A stretch of 64,000 nt of DNA from Corynebacterium aquilae DSM 44791 (GTDB lineage: Bacteria > Actinomycetota > Actinomycetes > Mycobacteriales > Mycobacteriaceae), in contig NZ_CP009245.1 in the NCBI RefSeq assembly GCF_001941445.1, positions 581,992 to 645,991 of the forward strand. Reading direction: 5' to 3'. This document shows positions 17,286 to 27,046 of the stretch, piece by piece. Both the position numbers and the translations under genes were made by a program. How positions within the stretch are numbered: the first letter of the stretch is position 1; every line of letters starts with the position of its first letter. A model generated the notes under the pieces. It made no database searches. It was not told the DNA's origin and saw only the letters and a list, made by a program, of their open reading frames with translations.

Positions 17286-18599
17286 CTAGTGGGCCCACTT
17301 CAGCCATACCGCGGCGAGCACATCTTTCGGGGAAGCCTCCCCACCATCGAACTGCCAGGTAGCGTCGAGGGGATTGAGTCGCTGACGGCCAGCATCGTTA
17401 AACCAGGGTTGGGCCCCGCCGCTGGTGGCACCTGACGCCGTGGATACCGCACCATCTTCCAACTGCACCGCATAGGGGGCATAGGGGTCGAAATGATCGG
17501 CGGGCAGCTCGGTGGTGGCGCGAACGTAGGGCATGCGGGTGATCACGCCGGCGAAAGGATCGGTGACGCAATACGCGGACTGATCGGAGAGCATGCAGGC
17601 ATTGATCGTGTTGCGGGCCTGTGGCTTGCCGCACAAGCTCATCTCCGCAGGAATGCCGCTAACCCCGGGATTATCCCAACAGCTGACGGGCTCGGTGGTG
17701 GTGGCGTCCTTGACGACCCACTGCGCAGAAATCTTTCCATCCTTGGTGAAAGGATGACCCACCAGGAACGCAGTTCGGGGTTTGCCGGTGATGTCCTGCT
17801 TGATCGCATCAACGTGGCCTGCCACCTCTGCCGGGGCGGAACTGGGTGCCACCTGCTCGGGGGCGGCGTAGGTGCCGAAACCGCCGGCAGCGTCAGTTTC
17901 CATCTGCTTGGCGGGGAAAAATGCTGGCGGGTTATCCATCGAGGAGTCCTCGCGCGGGGGCAAACAATTGCAGTAGGAGATCGATTCAACGACCTGCTCA
18001 TCGGAATCAGCTGCGGTCGTGTAGCGAATCAGCAGGGCTTGACGCGAATCCCCGGCGCTATACAACTCCACCGGCTCATCCAGCGTGAGAACCCAACTGG
18101 GGGATCCCAGCTCCTGGCGAACCACGCTGCGCGCAGTCCCCACTGCGATCCCGTATTCAAGGGCGGCGTCACTATCGGCGACCGATACGATGCGCTCTAG
18201 TGCGCCGTCGGCAAAAATTAGTTGCCACGCCCCGCTGGTAGCCGCAGTCAATTCTCCCGCAGGCGGGCAGAGCGTGTCGACGCACATCAACTCTTGCCTG
18301 TCGAAAGGCTTCGGGTCGGTTAGATCTGGAAGTTGCTTGCGAACCTCATCGAGGGTTTCCCCGAGCGCAATGTTGGGCAGCGGTCGGGCACGATTCACGG
18401 TCGCATGACCGGCGGGCTTGGTGGTCGTGGTGGGGTCTTGTGCAGTGGTCTGCCCGGAGGTCGAACTGGTGGTGGCGCTGGTGGTAGGGGAGGAAGAAGT
18501 GTCAGTGGAACAGCCCACCGCTAGTGCGGCAACGCAGCAGCATGCCAGTGCTGCACCCACAACGGGGCGACGGGATCGGGAAGAAGTGGCGAAACGCAA
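17286..18599 (-). CDS. Cys-rich secreted lipoprotein, unknown function
   Basis: 437 residues. Arg-rich n-region, hydrophobic core and lipobox LAVGC (Cys30), then a Thr/Ser-rich linker to about 65. The ectodomain repeats a motif: IALGETLDEVRKQLP and SVVRQELGSPSWVL...EQVVESISYCNC, again like a BamE/BLIP module. Eight ectodomain cysteines (CVDTLC, CNC, SCWD, SLCGK, ACML, YCVT) could make four disulfides. The start appears to be TTG at 18599 with AAGGAGG 12 nt upstream; an upstream in-frame stop excludes a longer protein. Function unknown. Confidence 0.75.
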   Translation of the reverse strand: MRFATSSRSRRPVVGAALACCCVAALAVGCSTDTSSSPTTSATTSSTSGQTTAQDPTTTTKPAGHATVNRARPLPNIALGETLDEVRKQLPDLTDPKPFDRQELMCVDTLCPPAGELTAATSGAWQLIFADGALERIVSVADSDAALEYGIAVGTARSVVRQELGSPSWVLTLDEPVELYSAGDSRQALLIRYTTAADSDEQVVESISYCNCLPPREDSSMDNPPAFFPAKQMETDAAGGFGTYAAPEQVAPSSAPAEVAGHVDAIKQDITGKPRTAFLVGHPFTKDGKISAQWVVKDATTTEPVSCWDNPGVSGIPAEMSLCGKPQARNTINACMLSDQSAYCVTDPFAGVITRMPYVRATTELPADHFDPYAPYAVQLEDGAVSTASGATSGGAQPWFNDAGRQRLNPLDATWQFDGGEASPKDVLAAVWLKWAH

Positions 18600-18900
18600 A
18601 GCTTTCTCAAGCCTCCTTGAATAAGCAACAAGACCGCAAAAACTGCTGCCGGACGTTGCTGTCGTGGTATGCCGAACGCGGCGGGCCGCGCGGTGAAAAA
18701 GGCGACTCTACGCCCCACCGCCCGCGCGCCCAAAGTGGCGCGGTGCGAAGTGTGGGGGCGCACAGTGTCGGCATCAGGCCCACCTTGTGGCTGGCCTGCT
18801 TTCTACTGGGTCAACGGGGCGTGCATTTCGATTGTTTCGGACTTTATTAAATTGGCATCCTTTTGAGAGCAACTTGTAATGATAAGAAAAGTCGAGAATG
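18600..18900. other. Intergenic region
   Basis: No gene supported. It holds the ribosome binding site of the lipoprotein gene at its left edge and turns AT-rich at 18825-18895, next to the accE terminator. No promoter could be assigned with confidence. Confidence 0.4.
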
Positions 18901-18936
18901 AAAAAACCCACCGTCCGGCAAGTGCCGAACGGTGGG
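18901..18936 (-). terminator. Terminator of accE
   Basis: Stem CCCACCGT..GGC / GCC..ACGGTGGG (18907-18936) followed on the minus strand by six T: a classic intrinsic terminator. Confidence 0.9.
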
Positions 18937-18951
18937 TTGTGCAGTCTGCTC

Positions 18952-19212
18952 TTAGTAGAAGCTGACGTTGCGGAACGCGGTGGGGTTGTACGTCATGGGG
19001 CGACGCAGGCGCTCTTCCAAGCTGCCCCACAGGTTGCGGTCACGCTCGCCTTCCTTGGCGCCAGCTGCGTTGTTAGCCATGGTGGCGAACACAGCGGTCA
19101 AGGTCGCAACCTGAACATCATCCGGGTTGCCTTTAAGCACCGTGAGGAAAGGAGCCTTGGGCTTCTCCTCAGGGGTGGTGGCGTCCTCACCGGTGGTGGG
19201 GTTCTCGCTCAT
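18952..19212 (-). CDS. accE: Acyl-CoA carboxylase epsilon subunit
   Basis: 86 residues. Small subunit that binds the AccBC-AccD carboxylase and raises its activity, specific to actinobacteria. An acidic disordered N-terminus (about 1-20) precedes the family motif FLTVLKGNPDDVQVATLTAVFATM, then WGSLEERLRRPMTYNPTAFRNVSF, the usual C-terminal signature. Start ATG 19212 with GGGAG nine bases upstream. It follows dtsR2 by 123 bp on the same strand and is probably co-transcribed. Confidence 0.92.
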   Translation of the reverse strand: MSENPTTGEDATTPEEKPKAPFLTVLKGNPDDVQVATLTAVFATMANNAAGAKEGERDRNLWGSLEERLRRPMTYNPTAFRNVSFY

Positions 19213-19335
19213 GTTCAACGTCTCCCTTCGAAGACAAGTTTCTAGTGTGCGTGGGTTTCCAGCTCACTTGCCGGGGCGGTGGCCGGTACTCACCTGGAGT
19301 ATCGGGTGGATGGCCACCCTCGTTAGGGGAGTAGT

Positions 19336-20964
19336 TTACAGCGGGATGTTGCCGTGCTTCTTGGCGGGCACGTTAACAACCTTGCGGTCCAGCAGGCGCA
19401 GGCCCTCGATGATCTGGCCGCGGGTCTCGCTCGGCGGGATAACGGCGTCAACGAAGCCACGCTCGGCAGCCATGTAGGGGTTGACCAGAGTCTCTTCGTA
19501 TTCCTTCTGGTAGTCCTGCATGACGGCGGCCACATCCTTGCCCTCAGCAGCGGCGGCCTTGAGCTCCTTGCGGTAGATGAAGCCGACGGCGCCAGCGGCA
19601 CCCATGACGGCGATCTGTGCGGTCGGCCATGCCAGGCAGATGTCGGCGCCCATGTCCTTGGAGCCCATCACGCAGTAAGCGCCACCGTAGGACTTGCGGG
19701 TGATCACGGTGATCTTGCCGACGGTTGCCTCGGCGTAAGCGAACAGCAGCTTCGCGCCACGGCGGATGATGCCGTCGTATTCCTGGGTGGTGCCGGGCAG
19801 GAAGCCGGGGACGTCGACGAACTCGATGATCGGAACGTTGAAAGCGTCACAGGTGCGCACGAAGCGGGCAGCCTTCTCGGAAGCCTTGATGTCCAAGCAG
19901 CCGGCGAACTGCATCGGCTGGTTAGCCACGATGCCGACGGAACGGCCTTCGACGCGACCGAAGCCACAGATGATGTTCTCGGCGTAGCCTTCCTGGATCT
20001 CCAAGAACTCTCCGTCGTCGACGATGCGGGTGATGACATCCTTCATGTCGTAGGGCTGGTTCGGGGAATCCGGGATGAGGGTATCCAGCTCGAGGTCAGA
20101 CTCGGTGATGTTCTCCTGGATGGAACCAACCATGATGTCGGCCTCCGCGCGGGGAGCCTCAGCGCGGTTGTTGCTGGGCAGGTAGCTGACCAGCTCGCGG
20201 ACCCAGTCGAGAGCGTCTGCGTCGTCGGAGGCGGTGTAGTGGGAGGTACCGGACATGGACATGTGGGTACCAGCGCCACCCAGCTCTTCCTGGGTGACTT
20301 CCTCGCCGGTGACGGTCTTGATGACGTCGGGGCCGGTGATGAACATCTTCGAGGTCTTGTCGACCATGATGATGAAGTCAGTCAGGGCAGGGGAGTACAC
20401 GTGGCCACCGGCGCAGGCACCCATGATGAGGGAGATCTGCGGGATGACACCGGAAGCCTGGGTGTTGCGGAAGAAGATCTGGGAGTACAGACCCAGGGAG
20501 ACGACGCCCTCCTGGATACGGGCGCCAGCGCCTTCGTTAATGCCGATCAGCGGAACACCAGTCTTGATGGCCAGATCCATGATCTTGACGATCTTCTCGC
20601 CGTAAACCTCACCGAGGGCGCCACCGAACACGGCGCCGTCCTGGGAGAACACGCACACCTTGCGACCATCGATGGTGCCGTAACCGGTGACAACACCGTC
20701 GGTGACGGGGCGCTTGGCGTCGAGGCCGAAGTTCTTGGAGCGGTGGCGGGCCAGGGCATCGACCTCGACGAAGGAGCCTTCGTCCAGCAGGTATTCGATG
20801 CGCTCGCGGGCGGTCTTCTTACCAGCGTCGTGCACCTTCGCCACGGAGGCTTCGCCCATGGGGGCCTGAGTCTCTGCGATACGTGCGCGCAGGTCGGCAA
20901 GCTTGCCGGCGGTGGTGGTCAAATCGGGCGCAGCAGCGCCAGTGGTGTTCTGTGCAGCAGTCAT
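19336..20964 (-). CDS. dtsR2: Acyl-CoA carboxylase beta subunit DtsR2 (AccD2)
   Basis: 542-residue carboxyltransferase. It moves CO2 from biotin on AccBC to an acyl-CoA; the AccD2-type enzyme in corynebacteria works with AccD3 to make the carboxylated acyl-CoA condensed into mycolic acids. Both crotonase-like halves are intact, with oxyanion loops [11 protein letters not shown]-type ([16 protein letters not shown]) and [15 protein letters not shown]. The N-terminus [16 protein letters not shown] and [38 protein letters not shown] fit DtsR2 rather than DtsR1. ATG 20964 has TAAACT 7 nt upstream; the frame to 21027 is not conserved. Confidence 0.93.
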   Translation of the reverse strand: MTAAQNTTGAAAPDLTTTAGKLADLRARIAETQAPMGEASVAKVHDAGKKTARERIEYLLDEGSFVEVDALARHRSKNFGLDAKRPVTDGVVTGYGTIDGRKVCVFSQDGAVFGGALGEVYGEKIVKIMDLAIKTGVPLIGINEGAGARIQEGVVSLGLYSQIFFRNTQASGVIPQISLIMGACAGGHVYSPALTDFIIMVDKTSKMFITGPDVIKTVTGEEVTQEELGGAGTHMSMSGTSHYTASDDADALDWVRELVSYLPSNNRAEAPRAEADIMVGSIQENITESDLELDTLIPDSPNQPYDMKDVITRIVDDGEFLEIQEGYAENIICGFGRVEGRSVGIVANQPMQFAGCLDIKASEKAARFVRTCDAFNVPIIEFVDVPGFLPGTTQEYDGIIRRGAKLLFAYAEATVGKITVITRKSYGGAYCVMGSKDMGADICLAWPTAQIAVMGAAGAVGFIYRKELKAAAAEGKDVAAVMQDYQKEYEETLVNPYMAAERGFVDAVIPPSETRGQIIEGLRLLDRKVVNVPAKKHGNIPL

Positions 20965-20971
20965 GTGGGTC

Positions 20972-20977
20972 AGTTTA
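20972..20977 (-). promoter_or_regulatory. -10 element of dtsR2
   Basis: TAAACT on the minus strand, 7 nt before the ATG at 20964. Confidence 0.6.
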
Positions 20978-21323
20978 AGCGGGTGGGGAAACTTTCGCAG
21001 TGTGTCTGGGAGAAAAGTTTTTGACATGTGTGGTTTCCCCCACCCTTTTGGGGGTGGAATGGTCTAGTTCTCACCCGCAACGTTGGGGATGATGGGTGGG
21101 AAAGGTTGGTAAAGCCCGCATCTGGCGCACACAAAAACCCACCCTTTAGCCCCAGTGCACCCCGCGCCTGCCGAGGAGGTGGAGACGGTGTGTGGTTCCG
21201 GCGGGAAAGATTTGGCGCTATTTTTGACAATCAAACGACATCCGCACAGCCAACCATCTCCACCGCTTCACCGAGTGGGGACTGGGCTGGGTGTGGGGAG
21301 GAAAATAGTTGAAGGAGTGCACG

Positions 21324-22013
21324 GTGAACAGTCTGTCCCACCACGGTTCGGATGAGCATCCGGAAAACCACGACCCGGGCCACTATTTCGATGCGCTGGC
21401 CGCGCAGTGGGATTCGCCGGAGAGGGTGGCTCGGGCGCAAGCCTTGGCGCGGGTGATGGGGCCACATTTGCCGGCGGATACCCAGATCATTATCGATTTT
21501 GGGTGTGGTAGCGGCATCGTTGGTCGCAGCCTGGGGGTGCGCGACGTTATTGGTGTCGAGGTCTCGGAAAAGATGCGCGAGGTTGCAGCATCCCATGGGG
21601 TGCGTGTCTACGAGCGCCTCGATGAGGTTCCGATCTGCCAGGTTGATGCCATTGTTAGTTCGATGGTGCTGCACCACGTGGATGATGTGGCTGCAACGCT
21701 GCGGGAGCTGGTTTCCAGGGTGCGTCCGCTCGGCAGCGTGGTGGTGGCCGATTTGGATGCGGGGCAAGAGTTTTTCCACGCCCACATGGCGCGCACTGAC
21801 GCCAGCTCCCCAGCGGCCTCGGATACTCCGGATCCGACAGCCCACGTGTTCCACCATGGTTTCGACCGGGATTTCTTTGCTTCCTGTTTGGAGGATGCGG
21901 GCCTGGTCGATGTCCGTGTGGTCGATGGGTATACCGGGGTCAAAGAGGGCAGCGAGGGGGAGCCCGCGCGGCAGTATTCCGTGTTTGTGGCTTCTGGGGT
22001 CAAACCGCAGTAG
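21324..22013 (+). CDS. Class I SAM-dependent methyltransferase
   Basis: 229 residues. Rossmann-type methyltransferase: motif I DFGCGSGIVGRSL (about 60-72), acidic ribose-binding Glu in VIGVEVSEKM, motif IV-like VDAIVSSMVLHHVDD, then RPLGSVVVADLD. The VLHHV pattern is common in UbiE/SAM-dependent small-molecule methyltransferases. Substrate unknown; the His-rich N-terminus (HHGSDEHPENHDPGHYFD) is usual for this subfamily. Start GTG 21324 with GAAGGAG six bases upstream. It is the only plus-strand gene between dtsR2 and dtsR1. Confidence 0.85.
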   Translation: MNSLSHHGSDEHPENHDPGHYFDALAAQWDSPERVARAQALARVMGPHLPADTQIIIDFGCGSGIVGRSLGVRDVIGVEVSEKMREVAASHGVRVYERLDEVPICQVDAIVSSMVLHHVDDVAATLRELVSRVRPLGSVVVADLDAGQEFFHAHMARTDASSPAASDTPDPTAHVFHHGFDRDFFASCLEDAGLVDVRVVDGYTGVKEGSEGEPARQYSVFVASGVKPQ

Positions 22014-22037
22014 CCCTAGCGCCGGTATTTAAGACGA

Positions 22038-22096
22038 CAAAGAAAAGTGGGCGGCGGTGTCCCCCGTGTTGGGATGAGACACTGCCGCCCTCTTTG
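22038..22096. terminator. Bidirectional terminator, methyltransferase / lysX
   Basis: Inner stem GGGCGGCGGTGTC / GACACTGCCGCCC (22049-22061 and 22078-22090) plus outer CAAAGA / TCTTTG arms that give T-rich tails in both directions. Confidence 0.85.
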
Positions 22097-22110
22097 TGGA
22101 GGTGGTTGGG

Positions 22111-25100
22111 CTATTGCTGCGGTTTGACCAGCGGGAAGATGATGGTTTCGCGGATGTTTTTCTCGGTGAGCATCATCACCAGTCGGTCGACGCCCATGCC
22201 CATGCCTCCTGAAGGCGGCATGGCGTATTCGAGGGCAAGCAGGAAATCCTCGTCGACTTCCATGGCTTCCGGGTCGCCACCGGCGGCCAACAGGGACTGG
22301 TTGACTAGTCGTTGCCGCTGGATGACGGGGTCGATGAGTTCCGAGTAGGCGGTGGCCACTTCCGCGCCGAAGCAGATCAGGTCCCATTTTTCTGCCACTC
22401 GCGGATCGGTGCGGTGTTGGCGTGTCAGGGGCGAGACGTCGGTGGGGAAGTCACAGAAGAAGGTGGGGGCGATGGCGAAGCGTTCCGCGAGGTGTTCGTG
22501 GAGTTCGATGACGATCGCGCCGCGGCTGGCTTCCGGATCTACTGGCACCGCGTATTCTGCGGCCAGTTCGATCAGTTCTTCCTTGCTGGTGTCCGGGGTG
22601 ATGTTGCGCCCGGTGGCTTCGGCGATGCCGCCGTGCACGGTGACTACTCGCCAGGGGTCGGCCAGATCGATGGAGTGTTCGGCACCGTCGGGTCCGCGTC
22701 CGGTGACTCGGGTGTGTCCGTTGGCGGCGAGGGCGGCGTTGATGATTAGTTCGCGGGTCAACTCGCGCATGCTGTTGTAGTCGCCGTAGGCGGCGTAGGC
22801 CTCCAGCATGGTGAATTCGGGGTTGTGGGTGGCGTCGGCGCCTTCGTTGCGGAAGTTGCGGCCGATTTCAAAGACCCGGTCAACTCCGCCGACCATGAGC
22901 CTTTTCAGGTATAGCTCTGGGGCGATGCGCAGGTAGAGGCCCATATCGTAGGCGTTGATGTGGGTTTTGAAGGGGCGGGCGTTGGCGCCGCCATGGATGG
23001 TTTGTAGCAGCGGGGTTTCGACCTCGAGGAATTTTTCGCCCATTAGGGTGCTGCGCAGCGAATGGATGATGGCGCTGCGGGCTTCGACTTGTCGGCGGGC
23101 GTCCTCGTTGACGATGAGGTCGAGGTAGCGTTGCCGCACCTTGGTTTCTTCGTTGCTCAGCCCCTGGTGCATGTTGGGCAGGGGGCGCAGTGATTTCGCG
23201 GTGAGGGTGACGGATGTGGCGATGATGGAGGGGGTGCCGGTGCGGGAGGTGCCGGTGGTGCCGCGGGCGCCGATGTGGTCGCCGATGGACAGTTCGCGGC
23301 GCAGCCGGGTCATGGTTTCTTGCCCGAGGGTGTCGCGTTCGCAGATGATTTGGGTGGCGCCGTGGAAGTCCTGGATGCGCAGGAAGATGACGCCGCCGTG
23401 GTCGCTGCGGCCGATGATGCGGCCGGCGGTGGTCACGGGGCTGCCGGCGGGCAGCTGGGCGAGGTCTTCGAGGCTGTATTCGCGGTCGAAATGGGCGGGG
23501 TAGGCATCTTCGCCGTGGGCGAGGATGTTTTCGCGCACGGCCATGCGGTGTCGCACTTGTTCGGGGACGCGGCGTTCGGGGATGTGGGCTTTGGCTTGTT
23601 CCAGGAATGCCACGATGCGGGGATCGTCGGCCGGGTATATCGGTTGGGTGATGTCGGGTTCGTGGAGGAAGGGCAGCGATAGTTGGCCTTCGGCCAGCCC
23701 GATGGCAATGCCGATGCTGGCTAAGTCGCCGGTATCCCGCCAGCACAAGTAGCGGGGCGCCCAGATGGGGTTGTATTTCAGGTTGGAGCGGTAGAGCTGT
23801 TCGATCTGGAATTTTTTCGACACCGCGGATACCAGGCTGCGCCCCATGCGTTGCAGGAAGGTGGCGCCCACGTCTTCGCCGGCCGCGATGATTTCGCGCA
23901 AGGCGGCGAAGTTGAGGCTGACGCGGCTGATGCCGAGTTCGCGGGCGTTGTCCATGAGGGAGGCCACCATGAATTCGGTGACTCCGTTTTCGGCGTGGTC
24001 GACGTCGCGGCGCATCACGTCGAGGGATAGGCCGGTGCGGCCCCAGGGGACGAAGGACAGCAGGCCGCGGGAGTTGCCGTCGCTGTCGAGGGCTTCGACG
24101 AACACACAGGCACCGTCGAGGGGGTCGCCAAGCCGGTTGAGTGCCATGGAGAAGCCGCGGTCGTCGCCGTTTTGGCGCCACTGGTCGGCCAGGCTGATCA
24201 GGCGGTGCATTTCGGTGTCGGACAGGTCGCGGTGGCGGCGTACCCGGACGGTGTAGCCGGCGTCGCGGACGCGTTTGACGGCGTGGCGGACGGCTTTGAG
24301 CTGCGGGTCGTTCAGGTCGAAGGTGTCGGTGTTGAGGATGGCTTCGTCGCCGATGATGCGGGCTTTGAGTCCGGCGGCGGCGAAGGCTTCGGCGCCTTTT
24401 TTGGATACGCCGACGACCGCGGGGGCTAGGCCTTTGTCGGCGGTGTGTTTGAGGTAGGCGTCGATGGCGCTGGGCCAGTGGTCGCGGGGGCCGACGGGGT
24501 CGCCGGAGGCGAGGCACACGCCCATGAGGCTGCGGTAGGTGATGACGGCTTTGCCGTCGGCACCAAATACCGAGCCTTTATCGCGGCGGGTGGCGAAGTA
24601 GCCGAGGGAGTCGGCTTCGCCGGAGTCGGCGCCGTTGATGAGCAGTTCGCGCAGGCGGAGTTCTTCGTCGAGGTCGGTGAAGGTGGTGACGGCGCGGGCG
24701 CGCATGAGGACGACGAGGGCGAGGATGACGGTGGCACCGATGCCGACGGAGACAATGACGTCGGGGATTTGGGAGTGGTCTGCACCTGGCAGGGGGTCGC
24801 CGCCGATGAAGTAGCGGCGTAGCGCCTGGGCGGCGTTGAAGTGTTCGTGGTGTGCGGTGGCCAGGGCGAAAGCGACGGCGAGGACGACGATGGTGGTGGC
24901 GGCGATGCCGGCGATGACGGTGTAGAGCATCGCGGTGATGGATTTTTCGGCGAGTCGCGCGGTGAAGTGCCGCCGGGAGATGAGCAGGGCGATGACGAAG
25001 ACCAGCAGGATGGCGGTGGTGGTGAAGATTTTGGCGTATTCGTCGGTGTCGATGATCTCGGCGAAGCCTTGGAAGTTGCTTTCCGTTGCGACGATGACGG

Positions 25101-25377
25101 CGATGGCTGAGACCAGTTCGAGGGAGGTGTAGAGCAGGGCGAGCCACCAGCCGACGCGTTTGCGGCGGGCGAGGGCGTGGGCGATGACGGCGAGGAAAAG
25201 TGCGGTCAGGATGGATTCGCCCTGGAGGGGGAAGATGAATTCGGCGACCCAGAAGACCTTGCGGACTGCTTCCCAGCTGTAGAACAGGTGCGCTAGGACG
25301 ATCAGGAACGCGGTGGTGTACAGGTAGTGCGGGAAGTATTTCACCGCGAGGCGTTGGGGGAAACTGTGGGTGCGCAT
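22111..25377 (-). CDS. lysX: Bifunctional lysyl-tRNA synthetase / lysylphosphatidylglycerol synthase
   Basis: 1088 residues, three parts as in mycobacterial LysX. An N-terminal membrane region (about 1-235, six or seven helices), an MprF-like DUF2156 transferase (about 250-560, with SGDPVGPRDHWPSAIDAYLK and GLLSFVPWGRTGLSLDVMRR), and a class II lysyl-tRNA synthetase: OB fold (about 655-735), motif 2 VFEIGRNFRNEGADATHNPEFTM and motif 3 GMGMGVDRLVMML. The synthetase charges tRNA-Lys; the transferase moves Lys to phosphatidylglycerol, reducing membrane negative charge and raising resistance to cationic peptides. Start ATG 25377 with GGAAAG upstream. A separate housekeeping LysRS is expected elsewhere. 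Confidence 0.95.
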   Translation of the reverse strand: MRTHSFPQRLAVKYFPHYLYTTAFLIVLAHLFYSWEAVRKVFWVAEFIFPLQGESILTALFLAVIAHALARRKRVGWWLALLYTSLELVSAIAVIVATESNFQGFAEIIDTDEYAKIFTTTAILLVFVIALLISRRHFTARLAEKSITAMLYTVIAGIAATTIVVLAVAFALATAHHEHFNAAQALRRYFIGGDPLPGADHSQIPDVIVSVGIGATVILALVVLMRARAVTTFTDLDEELRLRELLINGADSGEADSLGYFATRRDKGSVFGADGKAVITYRSLMGVCLASGDPVGPRDHWPSAIDAYLKHTADKGLAPAVVGVSKKGAEAFAAAGLKARIIGDEAILNTDTFDLNDPQLKAVRHAVKRVRDAGYTVRVRRHRDLSDTEMHRLISLADQWRQNGDDRGFSMALNRLGDPLDGACVFVEALDSDGNSRGLLSFVPWGRTGLSLDVMRRDVDHAENGVTEFMVASLMDNARELGISRVSLNFAALREIIAAGEDVGATFLQRMGRSLVSAVSKKFQIEQLYRSNLKYNPIWAPRYLCWRDTGDLASIGIAIGLAEGQLSLPFLHEPDITQPIYPADDPRIVAFLEQAKAHIPERRVPEQVRHRMAVRENILAHGEDAYPAHFDREYSLEDLAQLPAGSPVTTAGRIIGRSDHGGVIFLRIQDFHGATQIICERDTLGQETMTRLRRELSIGDHIGARGTTGTSRTGTPSIIATSVTLTAKSLRPLPNMHQGLSNEETKVRQRYLDLIVNEDARRQVEARSAIIHSLRSTLMGEKFLEVETPLLQTIHGGANARPFKTHINAYDMGLYLRIAPELYLKRLMVGGVDRVFEIGRNFRNEGADATHNPEFTMLEAYAAYGDYNSMRELTRELIINAALAANGHTRVTGRGPDGAEHSIDLADPWRVVTVHGGIAEATGRNITPDTSKEELIELAAEYAVPVDPEASRGAIVIELHEHLAERFAIAPTFFCDFPTDVSPLTRQHRTDPRVAEKWDLICFGAEVATAYSELIDPVIQRQRLVNQSLLAAGGDPEAMEVDEDFLLALEYAMPPSGGMGMGVDRLVMMLTEKNIRETIIFPLVKPQQ

Positions 25378-25531
25378 GGTCGGAGCTTTCCGGCGGCTAA
25401 AAGGGACGGGGGTGTGGCGGGCGGGGTGGTGTTTTTTAGCCCCTGGCCACGATTTGATGAAAATGAGTGTAGCGCTACGTGGTGGGTGGGGGATGCTGCT
25501 GTGGCGCGCGGTGTTTTCGGGCTGGGTGTTG

Positions 25532-26155
25532 TTAGGGCTGGGTGAGGGTGGGTAGTTCTTCGCTGTTGGTGGGGAAGTTTTTGTGGAGTTTTTCGATGGC
25601 TAGGGCCATCCACACGGAGAACAGCAGCGGCATGATGATGAGGTTGATGTTGTTGGGGTTCAGCGCGGTGTCGATGATGACTTTGATGCCTTCGCTGTCG
25701 GCGAGTGCGCGGGCGGAGTCGCTGAGGGTTTGGAAGAGCAGCTGGTAGACGGTGAGGTAGATGGTGGACCATTGGATGACGTATTCAGCCATCTCGGTTT
25801 CTTCTTCGCTGGGCTGGAGTGCGGGCCAGATGCGGGTGAGGTGGCGGTGGGCCCAGGCGGCGCTGGCGCCGGTGATGGCCAGTACTGCCAGGGTGGGCAG
25901 CATGACGGTGTCGGGGGAAAACGAGAGGTCTGGGTCGGGGCCGGTGTCGGTGGTGAGGTAGAAGATCCAAAAGGTGGTGCCGATGATGCTGATGATCAGC
26001 AGGATAAACAGGATGCATTCGGCGGCGGTGAGGAGGAGTTGTGCGAAGACTTTGAGCACCAGGATGGGGCCGCGTGTTCCGCCGCGCGGTTTGATGAGGA
26101 TGCCGACGAAGGTGACGACGAATAGTGCCGCGAGGAGGTTGAACAGGGTTGCCAT
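25532..26155 (-). CDS. Polytopic membrane protein, unknown
   Basis: 207 residues with about four hydrophobic helices: near 2-21, 35-70 (probably two), 85-105 and 175-192. The loop between helices 3 and 4 (about 108-170) carries HRHLTRIWPALQPSEEETEM and a predicted amphipathic stretch and should be cytoplasmic. No family recognised. ATG 26155 with AAGGTGG upstream. Its stop is 154 bp before lysX and it follows the LCM methyltransferase gene closely, all on the minus strand, so the three may form one transcription unit. Confidence 0.75.
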   Translation of the reverse strand: MATLFNLLAALFVVTFVGILIKPRGGTRGPILVLKVFAQLLLTAAECILFILLIISIIGTTFWIFYLTTDTGPDPDLSFSPDTVMLPTLAVLAITGASAAWAHRHLTRIWPALQPSEEETEMAEYVIQWSTIYLTVYQLLFQTLSDSARALADSEGIKVIIDTALNPNNINLIIMPLLFSVWMALAIEKLHKNFPTNSEELPTLTQP

Positions 26156-26215
26156 GGTGTCCACCTTGCCGGATGGGGGTGGGGTTGGAAAAGGTGGGGT
26201 GGCTGGTGGGGTGGT

Positions 26216-27046
26216 TTAGGTGAGTCCGACGCGGCGGGCGCTGAGGTGGGTGTGGGCGATGTCGAAGATGCCGATGCGGTTGCTGATGTTGGCGATCAGG
26301 GGGATGTGTTTGATGATTTTGTAGATGGGGATTTTGGTTTCTTTGTAGCGGGCCATGCTGATTTGGTCGATGTAGATCATGCGGGGCTCGATCTGGGTGA
26401 TGTCGCGGGCGTCGTGGACGCCGAAGGCGAAGCGGGCTCCGGTGGCGTGGACGGATTTGACCATCATGCTGTGGCCGACGACTTTGGCGGAGAGCAGGTC
26501 GAGGAGGACGCGGGCGCCGGGGAAGGTGTCGCTGAGGAGGTTGAGGAGGTGTTGGATTTGCAGCGGGGTGAGGAACATGGTGACGCCTTCGGCGATGATG
26601 AGGACTTTGCGTCCTTGTGCGTCGATGGTGTTGACCCAGTCGTGGTCGAGGATGTTGGCGGCGATGTTGTGGTTGCGGGGGTGTGGGGGCAGTAGTTGGG
26701 TGCGTAGTTCGGTGGCGTGGGGCAGGTCGATGTTGTAGCAGTCGATGGCGCCGGTGTCGACGCGGTAGAAGCGGGTGCATAGGCCGGCGCCGAGGTTGAT
26801 GATGATGGCGGTGGGGTGTTCGCTGAGGAAGTCGCGGGTGAGTTCGTCCATGACTTTGGTGCGGACGACGACGCCGTTGTGGGTGGAGGCGTCGATGGTG
26901 TCGGTGTCGGCGATGTGGGGGATTTTGCGCACGAGTTCGAGCGCCATGTCGTCGATGAATAGCGGGGTGTAGGAGGCTGATTCGCGTGCGCGGGCGAGGA
27001 GGGTGACGAGCATGGTGCGCTCGGTGGGTGTCAGTGTTGGTGCCAT
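26216..27046 (-). CDS. Leucine carboxyl methyltransferase-like (TcmP/Ppm1-type) SAM methyltransferase
   Basis: 276 residues of the LCM family, which in bacteria O-methylates carboxyl or polyketide hydroxyl groups of small molecules. N-terminal SASYTPLFIDDMALELV, R64-T-K-V-M-D (VVVRTKVMDELTRDF), motif I IINLGAGLCTRFYRV, YNIDLPHATELR with the ribose-binding Asp, and VLIIAEGVTMFLTPLQIQHLL are all typical. No signal peptide. No clear ribosome binding site before ATG 27046. Stop lies 61 bp before the next minus-strand gene. Substrate unknown. Confidence 0.85.
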   Translation of the reverse strand: MAPTLTPTERTMLVTLLARARESASYTPLFIDDMALELVRKIPHIADTDTIDASTHNGVVVRTKVMDELTRDFLSEHPTAIIINLGAGLCTRFYRVDTGAIDCYNIDLPHATELRTQLLPPHPRNHNIAANILDHDWVNTIDAQGRKVLIIAEGVTMFLTPLQIQHLLNLLSDTFPGARVLLDLLSAKVVGHSMMVKSVHATGARFAFGVHDARDITQIEPRMIYIDQISMARYKETKIPIYKIIKHIPLIANISNRIGIFDIAHTHLSARRVGLT

